From positions 372,001-436,000 of the forward strand of contig NZ_LR026978.1 in the NCBI RefSeq assembly GCF_900604315.1: a stretch of DNA of 64,000 nt. Reading direction: 5' to 3'. Position 1 is the stretch's first letter. Each line of letters begins with the position of its first letter. The translations under genes were made by a program, and so were the position numbers. The notes beneath the pieces are model-generated. The model was not told where the DNA came from and did not search any database. It worked only from the letters and a program-made list of their open reading frames with translations. This document shows positions 28,906-38,477 of the stretch, piece by piece. Source of the DNA: [Erwinia] mediterraneensis (GTDB lineage: Bacteria > Pseudomonadota > Gammaproteobacteria > Enterobacterales > Enterobacteriaceae).

Positions 28906-30267
28906 ATGTCGCTACCGCCAACCGCCAATATTTTTACCGTCAGTCGCCTTAACACCACGGTGCGCCAGCTGCTGGAAAAAGAGATGGGGATGGTATGGCT
29001 GAGCGCCGAGATCTCTAACTTTACGCAACCCGCCTCCGGTCACTGGTACTTTACGCTGAAAGATGATGGCGCCCAGGTGCGTTGCGCGATGTTCCGCAAC
29101 AGCAACCGACGCGTCAGCTTTCGCCCGCTACACGGGCAGCAGGTTCTGGTGCGCGCTACCATCACCCTGTATGAGCCGCGTGGCGACTATCAGCTGATTG
29201 TTGAGAGCATGCATCCCGCCGGTGAAGGTCTGCTGCAGCAGCAGTTTGAACGACTGAAAGCGCGGCTGGCTGCGGAAGGGTTGTTTGAGCAGCAGCATAA
29301 ACAGCCGCTGCCCGATCCGGCGCATCAGGTGGGGGTTATCACTTCCGCCACCGGCGCGGCGCTGCATGATGTGCTGCGCGTGCTGCATCGCCGCGATCCC
29401 TCGCTGCCGGTGGTGATTTACCCTACCGCTGTCCAGGGCGTGGATGCGCCTGACGCTATCGTGCGCGCGATTGAGCTGGCTAACCTGCGCCAGGAGTGTG
29501 ATGTGCTGATTGTCGGGCGTGGCGGCGGTTCGCTGGAGGATCTCTGGAGCTTTAACGATGAACGCGTCGCGCGCGCCATCTTCGCCAGCCGCATTCCCGT
29601 TGTCAGCGCCGTGGGTCACGAAACCGATGTCACCATCGCCGATTTCGTCGCGGATTTACGCGCCCCTACCCCTTCTGCCGCGGCTGAACTGGTCAGCCGT
29701 AATCAGATTGAGCTGCTGCGCCAGCTGCAGTCACAGCAGCAGCGGCTGGAAATGGCGATGGATTACTATCTGGCCCGCCAGCAGCGTCAATTTACCCGTA
29801 TTCATCATCGTCTGCAGCAGCAGCATCCGCAGCTGCGCCTGGCGCGCCAGCAGACCAGCCTGTTTCGTCTGCAGCGGCGGCTGGATGAGGCTGTGGAGAG
29901 CCGCCTGCGTCTCGCCATGCGACAGCAGGAGCGTCTGACGCAGCGTCTCAGCACGCAACAGCCGCAGGCCCGCCTCTGGCAGGCGCAGCAGCAGCTGCAG
30001 CAGTGGCACTACCGTTTACAGCAGGCGATGGGTACGCAGCTCAGTCAGAGCAAACAACGTTTCGCCACGCTGGCGGCGCAGCTGGAAGGCGTCAGTCCTT
30101 TAGCCACGCTGGCGCGAGGTTTTAGCGTCACCACCGCCGCTGATGGCCAGGTGGTGAAGAAGACCGCTCAGCTGCATGACGGCGATCTGCTGCGTACGCG
30201 GCTCGATGATGGCTGGGTGGAGAGTCAGGTAACACGTATCCAGCCGGAAAAAGCGCGCCGCCGCTAA
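28906..30267 (+). CDS. xseA: Exodeoxyribonuclease VII large subunit
   Basis: XseA is the catalytic subunit of exonuclease VII, which degrades single-stranded DNA to oligonucleotides. The 453-residue protein (E. coli 456) has an N-terminal OB fold ([29 protein letters not shown]), a catalytic core with [15 protein letters not shown] and [16 protein letters not shown] ... [26 protein letters not shown], and a long coiled-coil region (about residues 265-400) very rich in Gln, Arg and Leu. No strong Shine-Dalgarno precedes the ATG, which suits a low-abundance protein. It is divergent from guaB. Confidence 0.95.
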   Translation: MSLPPTANIFTVSRLNTTVRQLLEKEMGMVWLSAEISNFTQPASGHWYFTLKDDGAQVRCAMFRNSNRRVSFRPLHGQQVLVRATITLYEPRGDYQLIVESMHPAGEGLLQQQFERLKARLAAEGLFEQQHKQPLPDPAHQVGVITSATGAALHDVLRVLHRRDPSLPVVIYPTAVQGVDAPDAIVRAIELANLRQECDVLIVGRGGGSLEDLWSFNDERVARAIFASRIPVVSAVGHETDVTIADFVADLRAPTPSAAAELVSRNQIELLRQLQSQQQRLEMAMDYYLARQQRQFTRIHHRLQQQHPQLRLARQQTSLFRLQRRLDEAVESRLRLAMRQQERLTQRLSTQQPQARLWQAQQQLQQWHYRLQQAMGTQLSQSKQRFATLAAQLEGVSPLATLARGFSVTTAADGQVVKKTAQLHDGDLLRTRLDDGWVESQVTRIQPEKARRR

Positions 30268-30326
30268 GCACAACCCATACGGGACAACTATACTTTCTGG
30301 CACCTTTACCGTGCCGGGAGCCTGGT

Positions 30327-31340
30327 ATGTCTTACTGCGTTATCCCACCCTACATTTTGCGCAAAATCATCAATAATGGCTCTGCCCATCAGCAGGATTA
30401 TGCGCGTCGCACCCTGATGCATGTTCAGCATCTGATGGCCACTCACTGGCAGAAGCCTGCTGCCCCGCCTGCCGCCAGCGCCGGTCGTGTTGAGCGGGAA
30501 ATTTACGATGCCCAGAACACGCAAAATCTGCCGGGCACCCTGATTCGCCAGGAAGGCCAGCCCGGCAATAATGACGTGGCGGCGGAGGAAGCCTGGAACT
30601 ACCTTGGCGTGACGTACGATTTCTTCTGGCGCAACTATCAGCGCAACTCACTGGATAATCAGGGACTCGCGCTGCGCGGAACCGTGCATTATGGCAAGGA
30701 GTACCAGAACGCGTTCTGGAACGGCCAGCAGATGGTGTTCGGTGACGGTGACGGCGAGATCTTCAATCGCTTTACCATCGCCATCGATGTAGTCGCCCAT
30801 GAGCTGGCTCACGGTGTTACGGAAAGCGAAGCGGGTCTGATCTATTTTTCTCAGGCGGGTGCGCTCAATGAGTCGCTGTCAGATGTGTTTGGCTCGCTGG
30901 TGAAACAGTATCATCTGAAGCAGAGCGCCGATCGGGCAGACTGGATTATTGGTGAGGGCCTGCTGGCCGCCGGGATCAACGGGCGCGGGCTGCGCTCTAT
31001 GTCCGATCCGGGCAGCGCCTATGACGATCCGATGCTGGGCAAAGATCCGCAGCCTGGCCATATGAACGATTATATCGAAACTCGTGATGATAATGGCGGC
31101 GTGCACCTTAACTCCGGTATCCCTAATCGCGCCTTCTGTCTGGCAGCAAAAGCGCTGGGCGGCTACGCCTGGGAACTGGCTGGTCGCGCCTGGTACGACA
31201 CCCTGTGCGATAAGGAACTGCCGCAGGATGCCGATTTTGCTACTTTTGCCCGCTTCACCATCCGCCACGGCCAGCAGCGCTTCAATCAGTCCGTTGGTCA
31301 GGCGATTGAGCAGGCGTGGAAAGAGGTTGGCGTGTTATGA
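30327..31340 (+). CDS. Protealysin-like M4 metallopeptidase
   Basis: A 337-residue thermolysin-family zinc protease of the protealysin (PrtS) subgroup. A short propeptide of about 50 residues with the PPYIL motif replaces the usual long pro-region, and there is no classical signal peptide. The catalytic domain has VVAHELAHGVTESEAG (zinc HExxH and catalytic Glu), the third zinc ligand in LNESLSDVFGSL and the catalytic His in NGGVHLNSGIPNRAF. Protealysin from Serratia is linked to actin cleavage and host-cell invasion. It overlaps the next gene, encoding its likely inhibitor, by 4 bases. Confidence 0.92.
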   Translation: MSYCVIPPYILRKIINNGSAHQQDYARRTLMHVQHLMATHWQKPAAPPAASAGRVEREIYDAQNTQNLPGTLIRQEGQPGNNDVAAEEAWNYLGVTYDFFWRNYQRNSLDNQGLALRGTVHYGKEYQNAFWNGQQMVFGDGDGEIFNRFTIAIDVVAHELAHGVTESEAGLIYFSQAGALNESLSDVFGSLVKQYHLKQSADRADWIIGEGLLAAGINGRGLRSMSDPGSAYDDPMLGKDPQPGHMNDYIETRDDNGGVHLNSGIPNRAFCLAAKALGGYAWELAGRAWYDTLCDKELPQDADFATFARFTIRHGQQRFNQSVGQAIEQAWKEVGVL

Positions 31341-31669
31341 AATCACTGCCTGAACTGACCGACGATGCCATTGTGCAGCTGGCGCGTGAAGGAGGGTTTG
31401 CCTGGATTCCCAAACTCAACCCTGAGCGCCGCTTTATGCTGGGTCAGCTGCCGCAACCGCAAAAAGAGCGCGTCTGCCATATCCTGCGGCAGGCGCTGCC
31501 GTACGGTGAGCCCCAGGAGGAGAGCGGCAAGGTTGGACGCGGCGATCAACGCTATTTTCGTATCCAGATTACCTACGCCACCCATAATGAATCGGGGTCA
31601 CTGGTGATTCTGATACCGGAACAGGTTGCGCCGCCGGAGCTGGAGGCGCTCTGGCGTGATGGAGAATAA
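31337..31669 (+). CDS. Emfourin-like protealysin inhibitor
   Basis: A 110-residue protein starting MKSLPELTDDAIVQLAREGGFAWIPKL, with the ATG inside the TGA of the M4 protease gene (ATGA), so the two are translated together. Emfourin is the slow-binding protein inhibitor encoded directly after protealysin in Serratia proteamaculans. Size, position and the N-terminal LAREGGFAxIPxL segment agree. Co-production of a non-secreted protease and its inhibitor probably protects the cytoplasm. Confidence 0.82.
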   Translation: MKSLPELTDDAIVQLAREGGFAWIPKLNPERRFMLGQLPQPQKERVCHILRQALPYGEPQEESGKVGRGDQRYFRIQITYATHNESGSLVILIPEQVAPPELEALWRDGE

Positions 31670-31873
31670 CCGCGCGGTTAATGCCTGAAACCGGGTGAGC
31701 GGCCTGATTGACGGGTGAATCAAATTTGAGCAATCTGAAAGTGAGCGAGAAGCCAACTGCTTTAAGGGGCAAGAGTTGGTGGAAGAACGCCACAGAAGCC
31801 CTAAATTCTGTGTCAGGTGAAACCACACACCTCCCGCCTGAAAGTGTAAAACAAACAGGCCACAGCTTTTCGG
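31670..31873. other. Gene-poor stretch before terminator
   Basis: About 200 bases with no supported gene. A 63-codon TTG-initiated frame (31708-31899) runs into the terminator hairpin, has no ribosome site and matches nothing I know. The base composition is closer to the low-GC nuclease gene on the right than to the protealysin operon. Confidence 0.4.
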
Positions 31874-31897
31874 GCCGCCACTCTCTGGCGGCTTTTT
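31874..31897 (+). terminator. Intrinsic terminator
   Basis: A perfect 6-bp GC stem GCCGCC / GGCGGC with a 7-base loop is followed by five T residues. It would end rightward transcription from the protealysin-emfourin operon and meets the 3' end of the leftward nuclease gene. Confidence 0.75.
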
Positions 31898-32474
31898 AAT
31901 GCCTGCGATACAGCAAATTACCCTGCTGATGTTTGTTCAGGCTCTTTGCCTCAGTATGCATACAGTTCCAGAGAACTTTCCCTTCCCATGGCGCGGCCAC
32001 AACGAGCATTTGCTGTTTCTGCTTGTAGGTACCAATAAACAGATAACGAACCATTAGATCATCACAGGGCGTTTCCCATATTTCATAAGGATATTCAGGG
32101 GTATCAAGCGCCAGAAGTACATAGCGTTCACGTGCATCGAGACGCTTTTCCACGATATGGATCAGATTCTTTCGCAGAATAGAGAGGGTGCCGATAAAGG
32201 TTCTTTTGGAAACATAAAGCATATCAGGAGAAACAAAGCCCATATGCAACTCAAGAAGAGCGACAGCATCTTCAACGCTCCTGGCTGCCACGATTTCAGG
32301 CGCAGGGTCTCTCCTGTATTTACTGTCAGGTTCTCTTAAAACAGGAAGCCCTGATTCCCTGAACCCGGTCAAACCTTTTATTAGCCCGTGCCATCTCATC
32401 TCTGTGCGCTGGCTTGTCAGCATACGGGCTTTTTTACGCCGATCCTGTACCGTCTGGTCTATATAAATTCTCAA
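31896..32474 (-). CDS. Orphan protein with PBECR2-like (BECR-fold) nuclease domain
   Basis: A 192-residue protein that I do not recognise over its first 100 residues. The C-terminal half resembles the PBECR2 nuclease domain (phage-encoded, barnase/EndoU/colicin E5-D/RelE fold): LIHIVEKRLDARERYVLLALDTPEYPYEIWE, RYLFIGTYKQKQQMLVVAA and the terminal SLNKHQQGNLLYRR, where the family has YLNKQRxGKLLY. Such domains occur at the end of phage head-morphogenesis proteins and in polymorphic toxins. The longest frame begins with TTG right after a stop and without a ribosome site; ATGs at 32423 and 32399 are alternatives. The gene may be a 5'-truncated remnant. GC content is clearly lower than its neighbours. 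No immunity gene is evident. Confidence 0.5.
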   Translation of the reverse strand: MRIYIDQTVQDRRKKARMLTSQRTEMRWHGLIKGLTGFRESGLPVLREPDSKYRRDPAPEIVAARSVEDAVALLELHMGFVSPDMLYVSKRTFIGTLSILRKNLIHIVEKRLDARERYVLLALDTPEYPYEIWETPCDDLMVRYLFIGTYKQKQQMLVVAAPWEGKVLWNCMHTEAKSLNKHQQGNLLYRRH

Positions 32475-32498
32475 GGTTCAGAGATAACCCCCCTCTGG

Positions 32499-32915
32499 CT
32501 ACGCAGGGTCCTGCTGTGGCGTCCAGGTCAGTACGCCCGCGATCCCGCCTTTGCCGCCATCTTTGGGATGGTTAATACCATCAACCACCTTAACAGATGG
32601 GAAATCGAAAGGGGAAACCCCGGCAATACAGGCGACATTGACGCCATATTTTTGCGGGTCAGAGCGACGCTGGTGGAAGGTATAGATGCCACACACTGAA
32701 CAGAAGTAGTGCGCGGCTACACCAGTATTAAAACGGTACTCGGTAAGCTTGTCTTCTCCCTGAGTTACTTCGATTTTCGCCGCCGTAACCACTACTGCGC
32801 CGCGCATGCGGCAAAAGGAGCAGTTGCAGCGCTGGGCCGTGTTCAGCCCGTCAGGAAGTTCAGCGTTAAACACCACTGCGCCACAATGGCACTGAGCAGA
32901 CACTTTACTGGTCAT
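32499..32915 (-). CDS. GFA family protein (CENP-V/GFA domain)
   Basis: A 138-residue zinc-binding protein related to glutathione-dependent formaldehyde-activating enzyme. The cysteine layout is typical: CHCGAVVF, then CNCSFCRMRG, then FCSVCGIYTFH, providing two zinc sites. The frame continues upstream to 33023, but the ATG at 32915 follows GGGAG at good spacing and gives the normal N-terminus before QCHCGA. Members are widespread and mostly of unknown substrate. Confidence 0.88.
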   Translation of the reverse strand: MTSKVSAQCHCGAVVFNAELPDGLNTAQRCNCSFCRMRGAVVVTAAKIEVTQGEDKLTEYRFNTGVAAHYFCSVCGIYTFHQRRSDPQKYGVNVACIAGVSPFDFPSVKVVDGINHPKDGGKGGIAGVLTWTPQQDPA

Positions 32916-32983
32916 GGCAATCTCCCGTCGCTGTTCGTTCTGTGCTATCGCCGGATGGCAGTTTGCATCCCTTTCGGCCGGCG

Positions 32984-33811
32984 TCAGCGAATGATAAAAG
33001 TCCCGAGAGCGATGACCGTGCACGCCAGCATCTTGCGCAGAGTCAGACCCTCTCCCAGAAAAAAGTAACCAATCAGAGCGGCAAATAACACGCTGGTTTC
33101 ACGTAATGCCGAGACCGCCCCCATGGGCGCGCCGGTCATCGCATAGATCACAATGCCATAGGCCAGCAGCGAGACCAGTCCTCCCATAAAGGCGGCGGTA
33201 AATCCAGGCCGCAAGGTAAACAGACTCTTTGCGCCCCGCAGCGCGATATAAACCGTTGGCATCAGAATGCCCCAGAGCGCGGACATCCATAGCGTGTAGG
33301 CCAGCGGCGCGCCGGAGAGGCGCACGCCGATGCCATCCGTTACGCTGTAAGCGGCAATAAAACAGCCGGTGCCCAGCGCATATGGCAGGCTGGGTACCGC
33401 AATGCGTCGTCCGCGGAAGGCAAGTGAAATAATGCCGCCCGAAACCAGCAGAATGCCGACCAGTGCGCCGATGCCAGGCGTTTCCCCGGCGAACAGCGCC
33501 GCCGCGAGCGTAATCAACAGCGGTGAAGAGCCGCGCGCTACCGGATAGGTCTGGCCGAGATCGCCCGCCTGATAGCTCTTCACCAGAAACAGGTTATAAC
33601 CGACATGCAGCAGTGCCGACAGCCCCGCATAAAACCAGCTGGCTTTATCCGGCAGCGGCAGAAACCCGATCAGCGCAACGCTGGCGAGCGCGACCGCCAG
33701 ACACATAATGGTCATCGACCAGAGTTTGTCTGCTCCGCTGCGTAACAGCGCATTCCAGCTGGCATGCAGGAGTGCGGCAAGAAGGACGAGTAAAATAATG
33801 TCATAAGGCAT
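32984..33811 (-). CDS. EamA/DMT family transporter
   Basis: A 275-residue inner-membrane protein with about ten hydrophobic helices in two EamA repeats (ALLHASWNALLRSGADKLWS at the start, ALRETSVLFAALIGYFFLGEGLTLRKMLACTVIALG at the end). Members of the drug/metabolite transporter superfamily export amino acids, nucleobases or drugs, and the substrate cannot be read from sequence. It sits between a GFA-type enzyme and a LysR regulator, all leftward. Confidence 0.85.
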   Translation of the reverse strand: MPYDIILLVLLAALLHASWNALLRSGADKLWSMTIMCLAVALASVALIGFLPLPDKASWFYAGLSALLHVGYNLFLVKSYQAGDLGQTYPVARGSSPLLITLAAALFAGETPGIGALVGILLVSGGIISLAFRGRRIAVPSLPYALGTGCFIAAYSVTDGIGVRLSGAPLAYTLWMSALWGILMPTVYIALRGAKSLFTLRPGFTAAFMGGLVSLLAYGIVIYAMTGAPMGAVSALRETSVLFAALIGYFFLGEGLTLRKMLACTVIALGTFIIR

Positions 33812-33885
33812 AACGCATACTAAGCAAGCTGTTGAAATGATTAAAGCGAAGTCTGCTCATTTCGTTATGAATAAACACTCATACT

Positions 33886-34791
33886 TCAGGCGTAGCGTTG
33901 CTGCGCCTGCGCCGACTGCGTCATCAACCAGTGGCGAAAATCGATGATGTGGGGCTGTGACTCCCGGCCTTTGGGACAGACAAAAGCGTAAGCGACTGGC
34001 GAAGGATATGGCAGATCAAAGAGCCTGATTAACGTGCCCGCGCTGATTTCACTTTCCACATGCCCGCTACGGGCTAAGGCAATCCCCTGCCCCAGCAGCG
34101 CCGCCTCAATAGTCATATTGGTATCAGCAAATCTGACGCTCTCTTTAAGCGCGGAGAGAGTAACCCCGGCCTGCTGGAACCAGTGCTCCCATTTGGGTAC
34201 CCGATCGGCACCATTACGGGTCAACAGCGGGTAACGCAATAATTCAGCGGGTTCGTGCGGCATGCCAAAGCGGCTCAGCAGTTCGGGACTGGCAACCGGA
34301 AACACCTGCTCCCGGAACATAAACTCTGACCAGAGACCGGGAGAGCTATCGTGCCCAAAACGGATCGCCACATCAGCTTCGTCGCTGGCGAAATTAATCG
34401 CATGATCCGTGGTTTCCAGCGCCACCATGATTTCCGGATGCTGGCGCGCCAGATCTGGCAATCTCGGCAGCAGCCATTTCAGCGCAAAGGAGTAAGTGGT
34501 GCTGACCTTCAGACGGATCCTGCCCTTCTGCTCACGCAGATCGGCAAGCGTCATCTCCAGATGCGTAAAAAACTCGCGCACAATGGGCGCGAGTGCAGCG
34601 CCCGCTGGCGTCAGGCTCAAAGTCTTGCCGCGCTGAAACAGTTTCAGTCCCCACATCTCTTCGAGGTTTTTCAGCTGATGGCTGACGGCGCTTTGAGTGA
34701 TATGCAGCTCTTCTGCCGCAGAAGTAAAGGTGGCATGGCGGGTAGCGACTTCAAAAGCGCGCAAAGTCGCGCCTGGCGGCAGATCTTTCAT
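33886..34791 (-). CDS. LysR family transcriptional regulator (GcvA-like)
   Basis: A 301-residue LysR regulator of the GcvA subgroup. The N-terminus LPPGATLRAFEVATRHATFTSAAEELHITQSAVSHQLKNLEE is the typical helix-turn-helix of that branch. The substrate domain contains ETTDHAINFASDEADVAIRFG. The frame begins at 34836, but the ATG at 34791 follows CCGGAAAC and matches GcvA-type MKDLPP starts. It reads toward the EamA transporter gene 74 bases away and may control it. The effector is unknown. Confidence 0.88.
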   Translation of the reverse strand: MKDLPPGATLRAFEVATRHATFTSAAEELHITQSAVSHQLKNLEEMWGLKLFQRGKTLSLTPAGAALAPIVREFFTHLEMTLADLREQKGRIRLKVSTTYSFALKWLLPRLPDLARQHPEIMVALETTDHAINFASDEADVAIRFGHDSSPGLWSEFMFREQVFPVASPELLSRFGMPHEPAELLRYPLLTRNGADRVPKWEHWFQQAGVTLSALKESVRFADTNMTIEAALLGQGIALARSGHVESEISAGTLIRLFDLPYPSPVAYAFVCPKGRESQPHIIDFRHWLMTQSAQAQQRYA

Positions 34792-34922
34792 AGCAAAGTT
34801 TCCGGTAGCGGTAATGGATGAGCAGACGTTCATCATAGGGCATGTACAAGCGTTAGTGGAAGCGCGTAGCAGGTTGCGTAAGAGAGCAATACAGGGACCT
34901 GCCGCTTCTGTGTTCCGCCCAT

Positions 34923-34948
34923 AAAAAAAGAGGGCCGCATGGCCCTCT
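34923..34948 (-). terminator. Intrinsic terminator after der
   Basis: On the minus strand a 7-bp stem GAGGGCC / GGCCCTC with a 4-base loop is followed by seven T residues. It lies 9 bases past the der stop and closes the bamB-der end of the operon. Confidence 0.88.
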
Positions 34949-34956
34949 CTGTTGTC

Positions 34957-36444
34957 TTAACGCTTGTTCTTCTTCAGGTGCGAAATCAGTCGTTTACGCT
35001 TACGCTGCTGCGTTGGCGTCAGGGTATTACGCTTGCCGGCGAACGGGTTATCGCCCTCTTTGAACTGAATGCGAATCGGGGTACCCATTACATTCAGTGA
35101 ACGGCGGAAATAGTTCATCAGGTAGCGCTTGTAGGAATCGGGCAGGTCTTTTACCTGATTGCCGTGAATCACCACAATCGGTGGGTTATAACCACCGGCA
35201 TGCGCATATTTCAGCTTCACACGACGTCCACGCACCAGCGGCGGCTGATGATCCTCTTCCGCCATATGCATAATGCGGGTAAGCATTGAGGTGTTTACCC
35301 GCTTTGTCGAGCAGTCGTACGCTTCTGTGACTGACTCAAACAGGTTACCGACGCCGCTGCCGTGCAGGGCGGAAATAAAGTGTACACGGGCAAAATCGAT
35401 AAAGCCGAGACGGAAATCGAGCGTCTCTTTGACCTGCTCTTTGATTTCCTGCGACAGGCCATCCCATTTGTTGACCACAATCACCAGCGAGCGTCCGCTG
35501 TTAAGGATGAAGCCGAGCAGGGAGAGATCCTGATCGGAGATACCTTCACGCGCATCGATGACCAGCATCACCACATTAGCATCTTCAATCGCCTGCAGGG
35601 TTTTAATCACCGAGAACTTTTCTACCGTATCGGTGATTTTGCCGCGCTTACGCACGCCTGCGGTATCAATCAGGATATACTCACGGCCATCACGCTCCAT
35701 CGGGATGTAGATGCTGTCACGGGTTGTACCCGGCATGTCATAAACGACAACGCGATCTTCGCCCAGGATACGGTTAGTGAGCGTTGACTTACCGACGTTG
35801 GGACGGCCAACAATCGCCAGCTTGATAGGCAGGCCGGTAGGATCGAAGGCTTCCTCCTCTTCTTCCGGCTCCTCACCGTTCTCTTCGGCGGCCAGCGCAG
35901 CCCAGTAGGCTTCGTTTTCATCTTCTTCGCTGAGCGGCTGCGGATCGCGTTCGTCCATCCACGGCAGCAGCACGGTTTCCAGCAGGCTGGTGACACCACG
36001 ACCATGGGAAGCGGCGATAGAGTAGATGTCGCCCAGACCCAGCGCATAAAACTCAACCACGGCGGAGTCCGGATCGAGACCGTCGGTTTTGTTGGCGACC
36101 AGGAAGGTGGGTTTCTGGCGCGAACGCAGATGATTGGCGATCTGCTGATCCGCCGGCATCAGGCCAGCGCGCGCATCCACCATAAACAGCACCACATCCG
36201 CTTCTTCAATCGCCAGCAGCGACTGCGCTGCCATGCGTGTTTCCACGCCCTCTTCGCCGCCGTCAATACCACCGGTATCGATAACAATAAACTCGCGCCC
36301 TTCTACTTCGGCGCGACCATATTTGCGATCGCGAGTCAGTCCGGGAAAATCCGCCACCAGCGCATCACGTGTGCGCGTTAAGCGGTTAAACAGCGTGGAT
36401 TTCCCCACGTTGGGACGCCCAACCAGCGCGACCACAGGTATCAT
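34957..36444 (-). CDS. der: Ribosome biogenesis GTPase Der (EngA)
   Basis: Der is an essential GTPase with two tandem G domains that helps mature the 50S subunit. The 495-residue protein has G1 motifs [12 protein letters not shown] (about residue 8) and [12 protein letters not shown] (about 212), G3 motifs DTGG and DTAG, and G4 motifs NKTD and NKWD. A C-terminal KH-like domain ends in basic residues ([17 protein letters not shown]). The two G domains are linked by an acidic stretch ([15 protein letters not shown]). It lies directly after bamB, as in E. coli, and is followed by a terminator. Confidence 0.97.
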   Translation of the reverse strand: MIPVVALVGRPNVGKSTLFNRLTRTRDALVADFPGLTRDRKYGRAEVEGREFIVIDTGGIDGGEEGVETRMAAQSLLAIEEADVVLFMVDARAGLMPADQQIANHLRSRQKPTFLVANKTDGLDPDSAVVEFYALGLGDIYSIAASHGRGVTSLLETVLLPWMDERDPQPLSEEDENEAYWAALAAEENGEEPEEEEEAFDPTGLPIKLAIVGRPNVGKSTLTNRILGEDRVVVYDMPGTTRDSIYIPMERDGREYILIDTAGVRKRGKITDTVEKFSVIKTLQAIEDANVVMLVIDAREGISDQDLSLLGFILNSGRSLVIVVNKWDGLSQEIKEQVKETLDFRLGFIDFARVHFISALHGSGVGNLFESVTEAYDCSTKRVNTSMLTRIMHMAEEDHQPPLVRGRRVKLKYAHAGGYNPPIVVIHGNQVKDLPDSYKRYLMNYFRRSLNVMGTPIRIQFKEGDNPFAGKRNTLTPTQQRKRKRLISHLKKNKR

Positions 36445-36547
36445 AACACTTGCCTCAAATTAAAAAATTAATCGCCCGAATGGCGTGATTATAACGGCTC
36501 AGGCCGCAGAGTTCAGGCTTAAGGCGCACAGAATATCATGCCTGACT

Positions 36548-36582
36548 AAAAACGAAACGGCCCCTGAACGTCAGGAGCCGTT
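36548..36582 (-). terminator. Hairpin terminator after bamB
   Basis: On the minus strand AACGGCTCCTGA / TCAGGGGCCGTT forms a 12-position stem with one mismatch and a 3-base loop, followed by TCGTTTTTAG. It lies 38 bases past the bamB stop and before der, so some transcripts may end here and der may have extra promoter input. Confidence 0.65.
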
Positions 36583-36619
36583 GAAACGCCAGGAAGGTCC
36601 AGGCAAAAAGCGTTATCCG

Positions 36620-37801
36620 TTAACGGGTAATGGCGTAGACCTTACCGTCTTTAGACTGGATAAGCAGCTTGTCACTGGCGACCACCGGTTCGGTCTGGAA
36701 GCCAGCGCTGTCCAGCTCCTGCTGGGCAACAAAACGACCATCATCGGTATTGAGCCAGTGCAGATAACCCTCACTGTCCCCGACCACCAGATAGCCGTTA
36801 TAGAGCACCGGCGAGGTCAGGTTGCGGTGCAGCAGATCGCTCTGGCGCCAGATTGCCACGCCGCCATCGGCATTCAGCGCAATTACGCGGTCATCCTGGT
36901 CGACAAGGTAGATACGGCCAGCATCGACGATCAGATCTTTCACGCCGCCAATTTCGCGTTTCCACAAAATCTGGCCAGAACGCAGATCCAGCGCCGTCAG
37001 GTTGCCATTATAGGCCAGCGCATAAACCACGCCGTTTACGATCACTGGGGTGGTATCTACATCGCTCAGCCGATCGATCTCGGTAGCGCCGCTTGGCTGC
37101 GAAATACGCTGCTGCCAGATCAGCTGTCCCTGATTGATGATCACCGCGCTCACGCGACCATTGTCGCCGCCGACGATCGCGCCACCAAAGGCGGTAGCCG
37201 GAGCGGATTCACCACGCAGCGAGAGCGCAGGCATATCGAGGTTGACGCTCCACTTCAGCGTGCCGCTGTTCTGATCCAGCCCCTGCAACATGCCGTTGCT
37301 GGTATGGACCAGCACCAGGCCATCGCTGACAACCGGGCGCGACAGCACTTCACCGGCGACTTTTGTCTGCCAGGCGATGCTGCCATCGCTGCTGTTCAGG
37401 GCGTAGAGCTGGCCGCGTTCACTACCGATAAAGATATGCTCACCCGCCGCGGTCACGCCGCCCGAGAGCAGCGCGGAGCGATTTTTCGAGAAGAAACCGG
37501 TTTTTTCAGAGAGATCAACCTGCCATTTTTCTTCCCCGTCCGCCGCATCAAGCGCCTTCACAACGCCAAAACGATCTGCGGCAAACACCGTGTCTTCCTG
37601 CCAGGCGGGATGCAGATTCGAATAGAAGTCGCCGACGCCGTCACCTACCGACGCGCTCCACACTTTCTGCGGGTCGAACTGGTTTTCCACCTTCGGCAAC
37701 GGGGCCATTTTTACCACATCTTCTTCGCCGCTGAACAGCGAACAACCACTGAGCAAAGTGACTGAAATCAGTCCCGGCAGCAGGTATTTACGTAATTCCA
37801 T
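36620..37801 (-). CDS. bamB: Outer membrane protein assembly lipoprotein BamB
   Basis: BamB (YfgL) is a lipoprotein of the BAM complex that inserts beta-barrel proteins into the outer membrane. The 393-residue protein (E. coli 392) has a lipobox LLSGC near residue 20 and an eight-bladed PQQ-like propeller, with repeated motifs such as GSERGQLYALNSSDGSIAWQTKVAGEV and VVGDSEGYLHWLNTDDGRFVAQQ. It sits between yfgM and der in the conserved hisS-yfgM-bamB-der run. Confidence 0.97.
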   Translation of the reverse strand: MELRKYLLPGLISVTLLSGCSLFSGEEDVVKMAPLPKVENQFDPQKVWSASVGDGVGDFYSNLHPAWQEDTVFAADRFGVVKALDAADGEEKWQVDLSEKTGFFSKNRSALLSGGVTAAGEHIFIGSERGQLYALNSSDGSIAWQTKVAGEVLSRPVVSDGLVLVHTSNGMLQGLDQNSGTLKWSVNLDMPALSLRGESAPATAFGGAIVGGDNGRVSAVIINQGQLIWQQRISQPSGATEIDRLSDVDTTPVIVNGVVYALAYNGNLTALDLRSGQILWKREIGGVKDLIVDAGRIYLVDQDDRVIALNADGGVAIWRQSDLLHRNLTSPVLYNGYLVVGDSEGYLHWLNTDDGRFVAQQELDSAGFQTEPVVASDKLLIQSKDGKVYAITR

Positions 37802-37820
37802 GCGCTCTCTCTTGACTGGC

Positions 37821-38438
37821 TTAGCTTAAGTTATTCATCTTCATCTGCATCATCTGTTTCAGCGCCGGAGAGGCATCTGAGGCAACACCTTTGCTCCACG
37901 CATCGCGTGCGCCTTGCTTGTCGCCTTTGCTTAACAGCGCTTCACCCCGGATGTCCGCTACGATGGCCGTCCAGCCTTCGCCCTTGACGCTCTCCAGGGT
38001 TTTCAATGCGGCGTCTGCCTGATTTTGTTGCAGTTGAATGCGCGCCAGACGCAGGTTGAGAACGGCCTGCAGATTGGCATCTTTGGTATCGTTCAGGCCG
38101 CTTTGCAGTTGCGCAGCCGCTTTATCCAGCTGATTACCGTCAACATACTGTTTGGCTAAATCAAGCGCGGCCAGTGCACCGTAGGTGTTGTTATTTTCAC
38201 TGGCGAATTTTTCCACCGCTTCCAGTGTCTGCGGCTTGTCTGCCTGCATCGCGCTGGTCAGCTGCTGGTAACGCGCTGAGACCTGTTGTGATGAACTTTC
38301 CTGATGACTGGCCCAGTAGCGCCAGCCGCCCAGGGCGACGAGGCCGATAACCAGACCTGCCGCCAGCGCTTTGCCATTGTTGGCAAAAAAGCGACGCAGC
38401 ACATCAACCTGTTCGTTTTCGTTGCTGTAAACTTCCAC
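37821..38438 (-). CDS. yfgM: Inner membrane TPR protein YfgM
   Basis: YfgM is an inner-membrane, periplasm-facing TPR protein associated with the SecYEG-PpiD translocon and periplasmic chaperone handover. The 205-residue protein (E. coli 206) begins with the acidic cytoplasmic segment MEVYSNENEQVDVLRRFFANNGKALA. One membrane helix follows (about residues 25-43), then TPR-like helices (about 110-200). The start has an adequate AAGGAG site. It lies 39 bases after hisS and 19 bases before bamB. Confidence 0.95.
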   Translation of the reverse strand: MEVYSNENEQVDVLRRFFANNGKALAAGLVIGLVALGGWRYWASHQESSSQQVSARYQQLTSAMQADKPQTLEAVEKFASENNNTYGALAALDLAKQYVDGNQLDKAAAQLQSGLNDTKDANLQAVLNLRLARIQLQQNQADAALKTLESVKGEGWTAIVADIRGEALLSKGDKQGARDAWSKGVASDASPALKQMMQMKMNNLS

Positions 38439-38477
38439 GCAATCCTTCTCCTTTCAATGGTCGTAGCTGCACGACGC

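Noticed and set aside
31708..31899. 63-codon rightward ORF next to the nuclease gene, considered as an immunity gene
   Set aside because: It starts with TTG without a ribosome site, runs into the terminator hairpin and has no recognisable motif.
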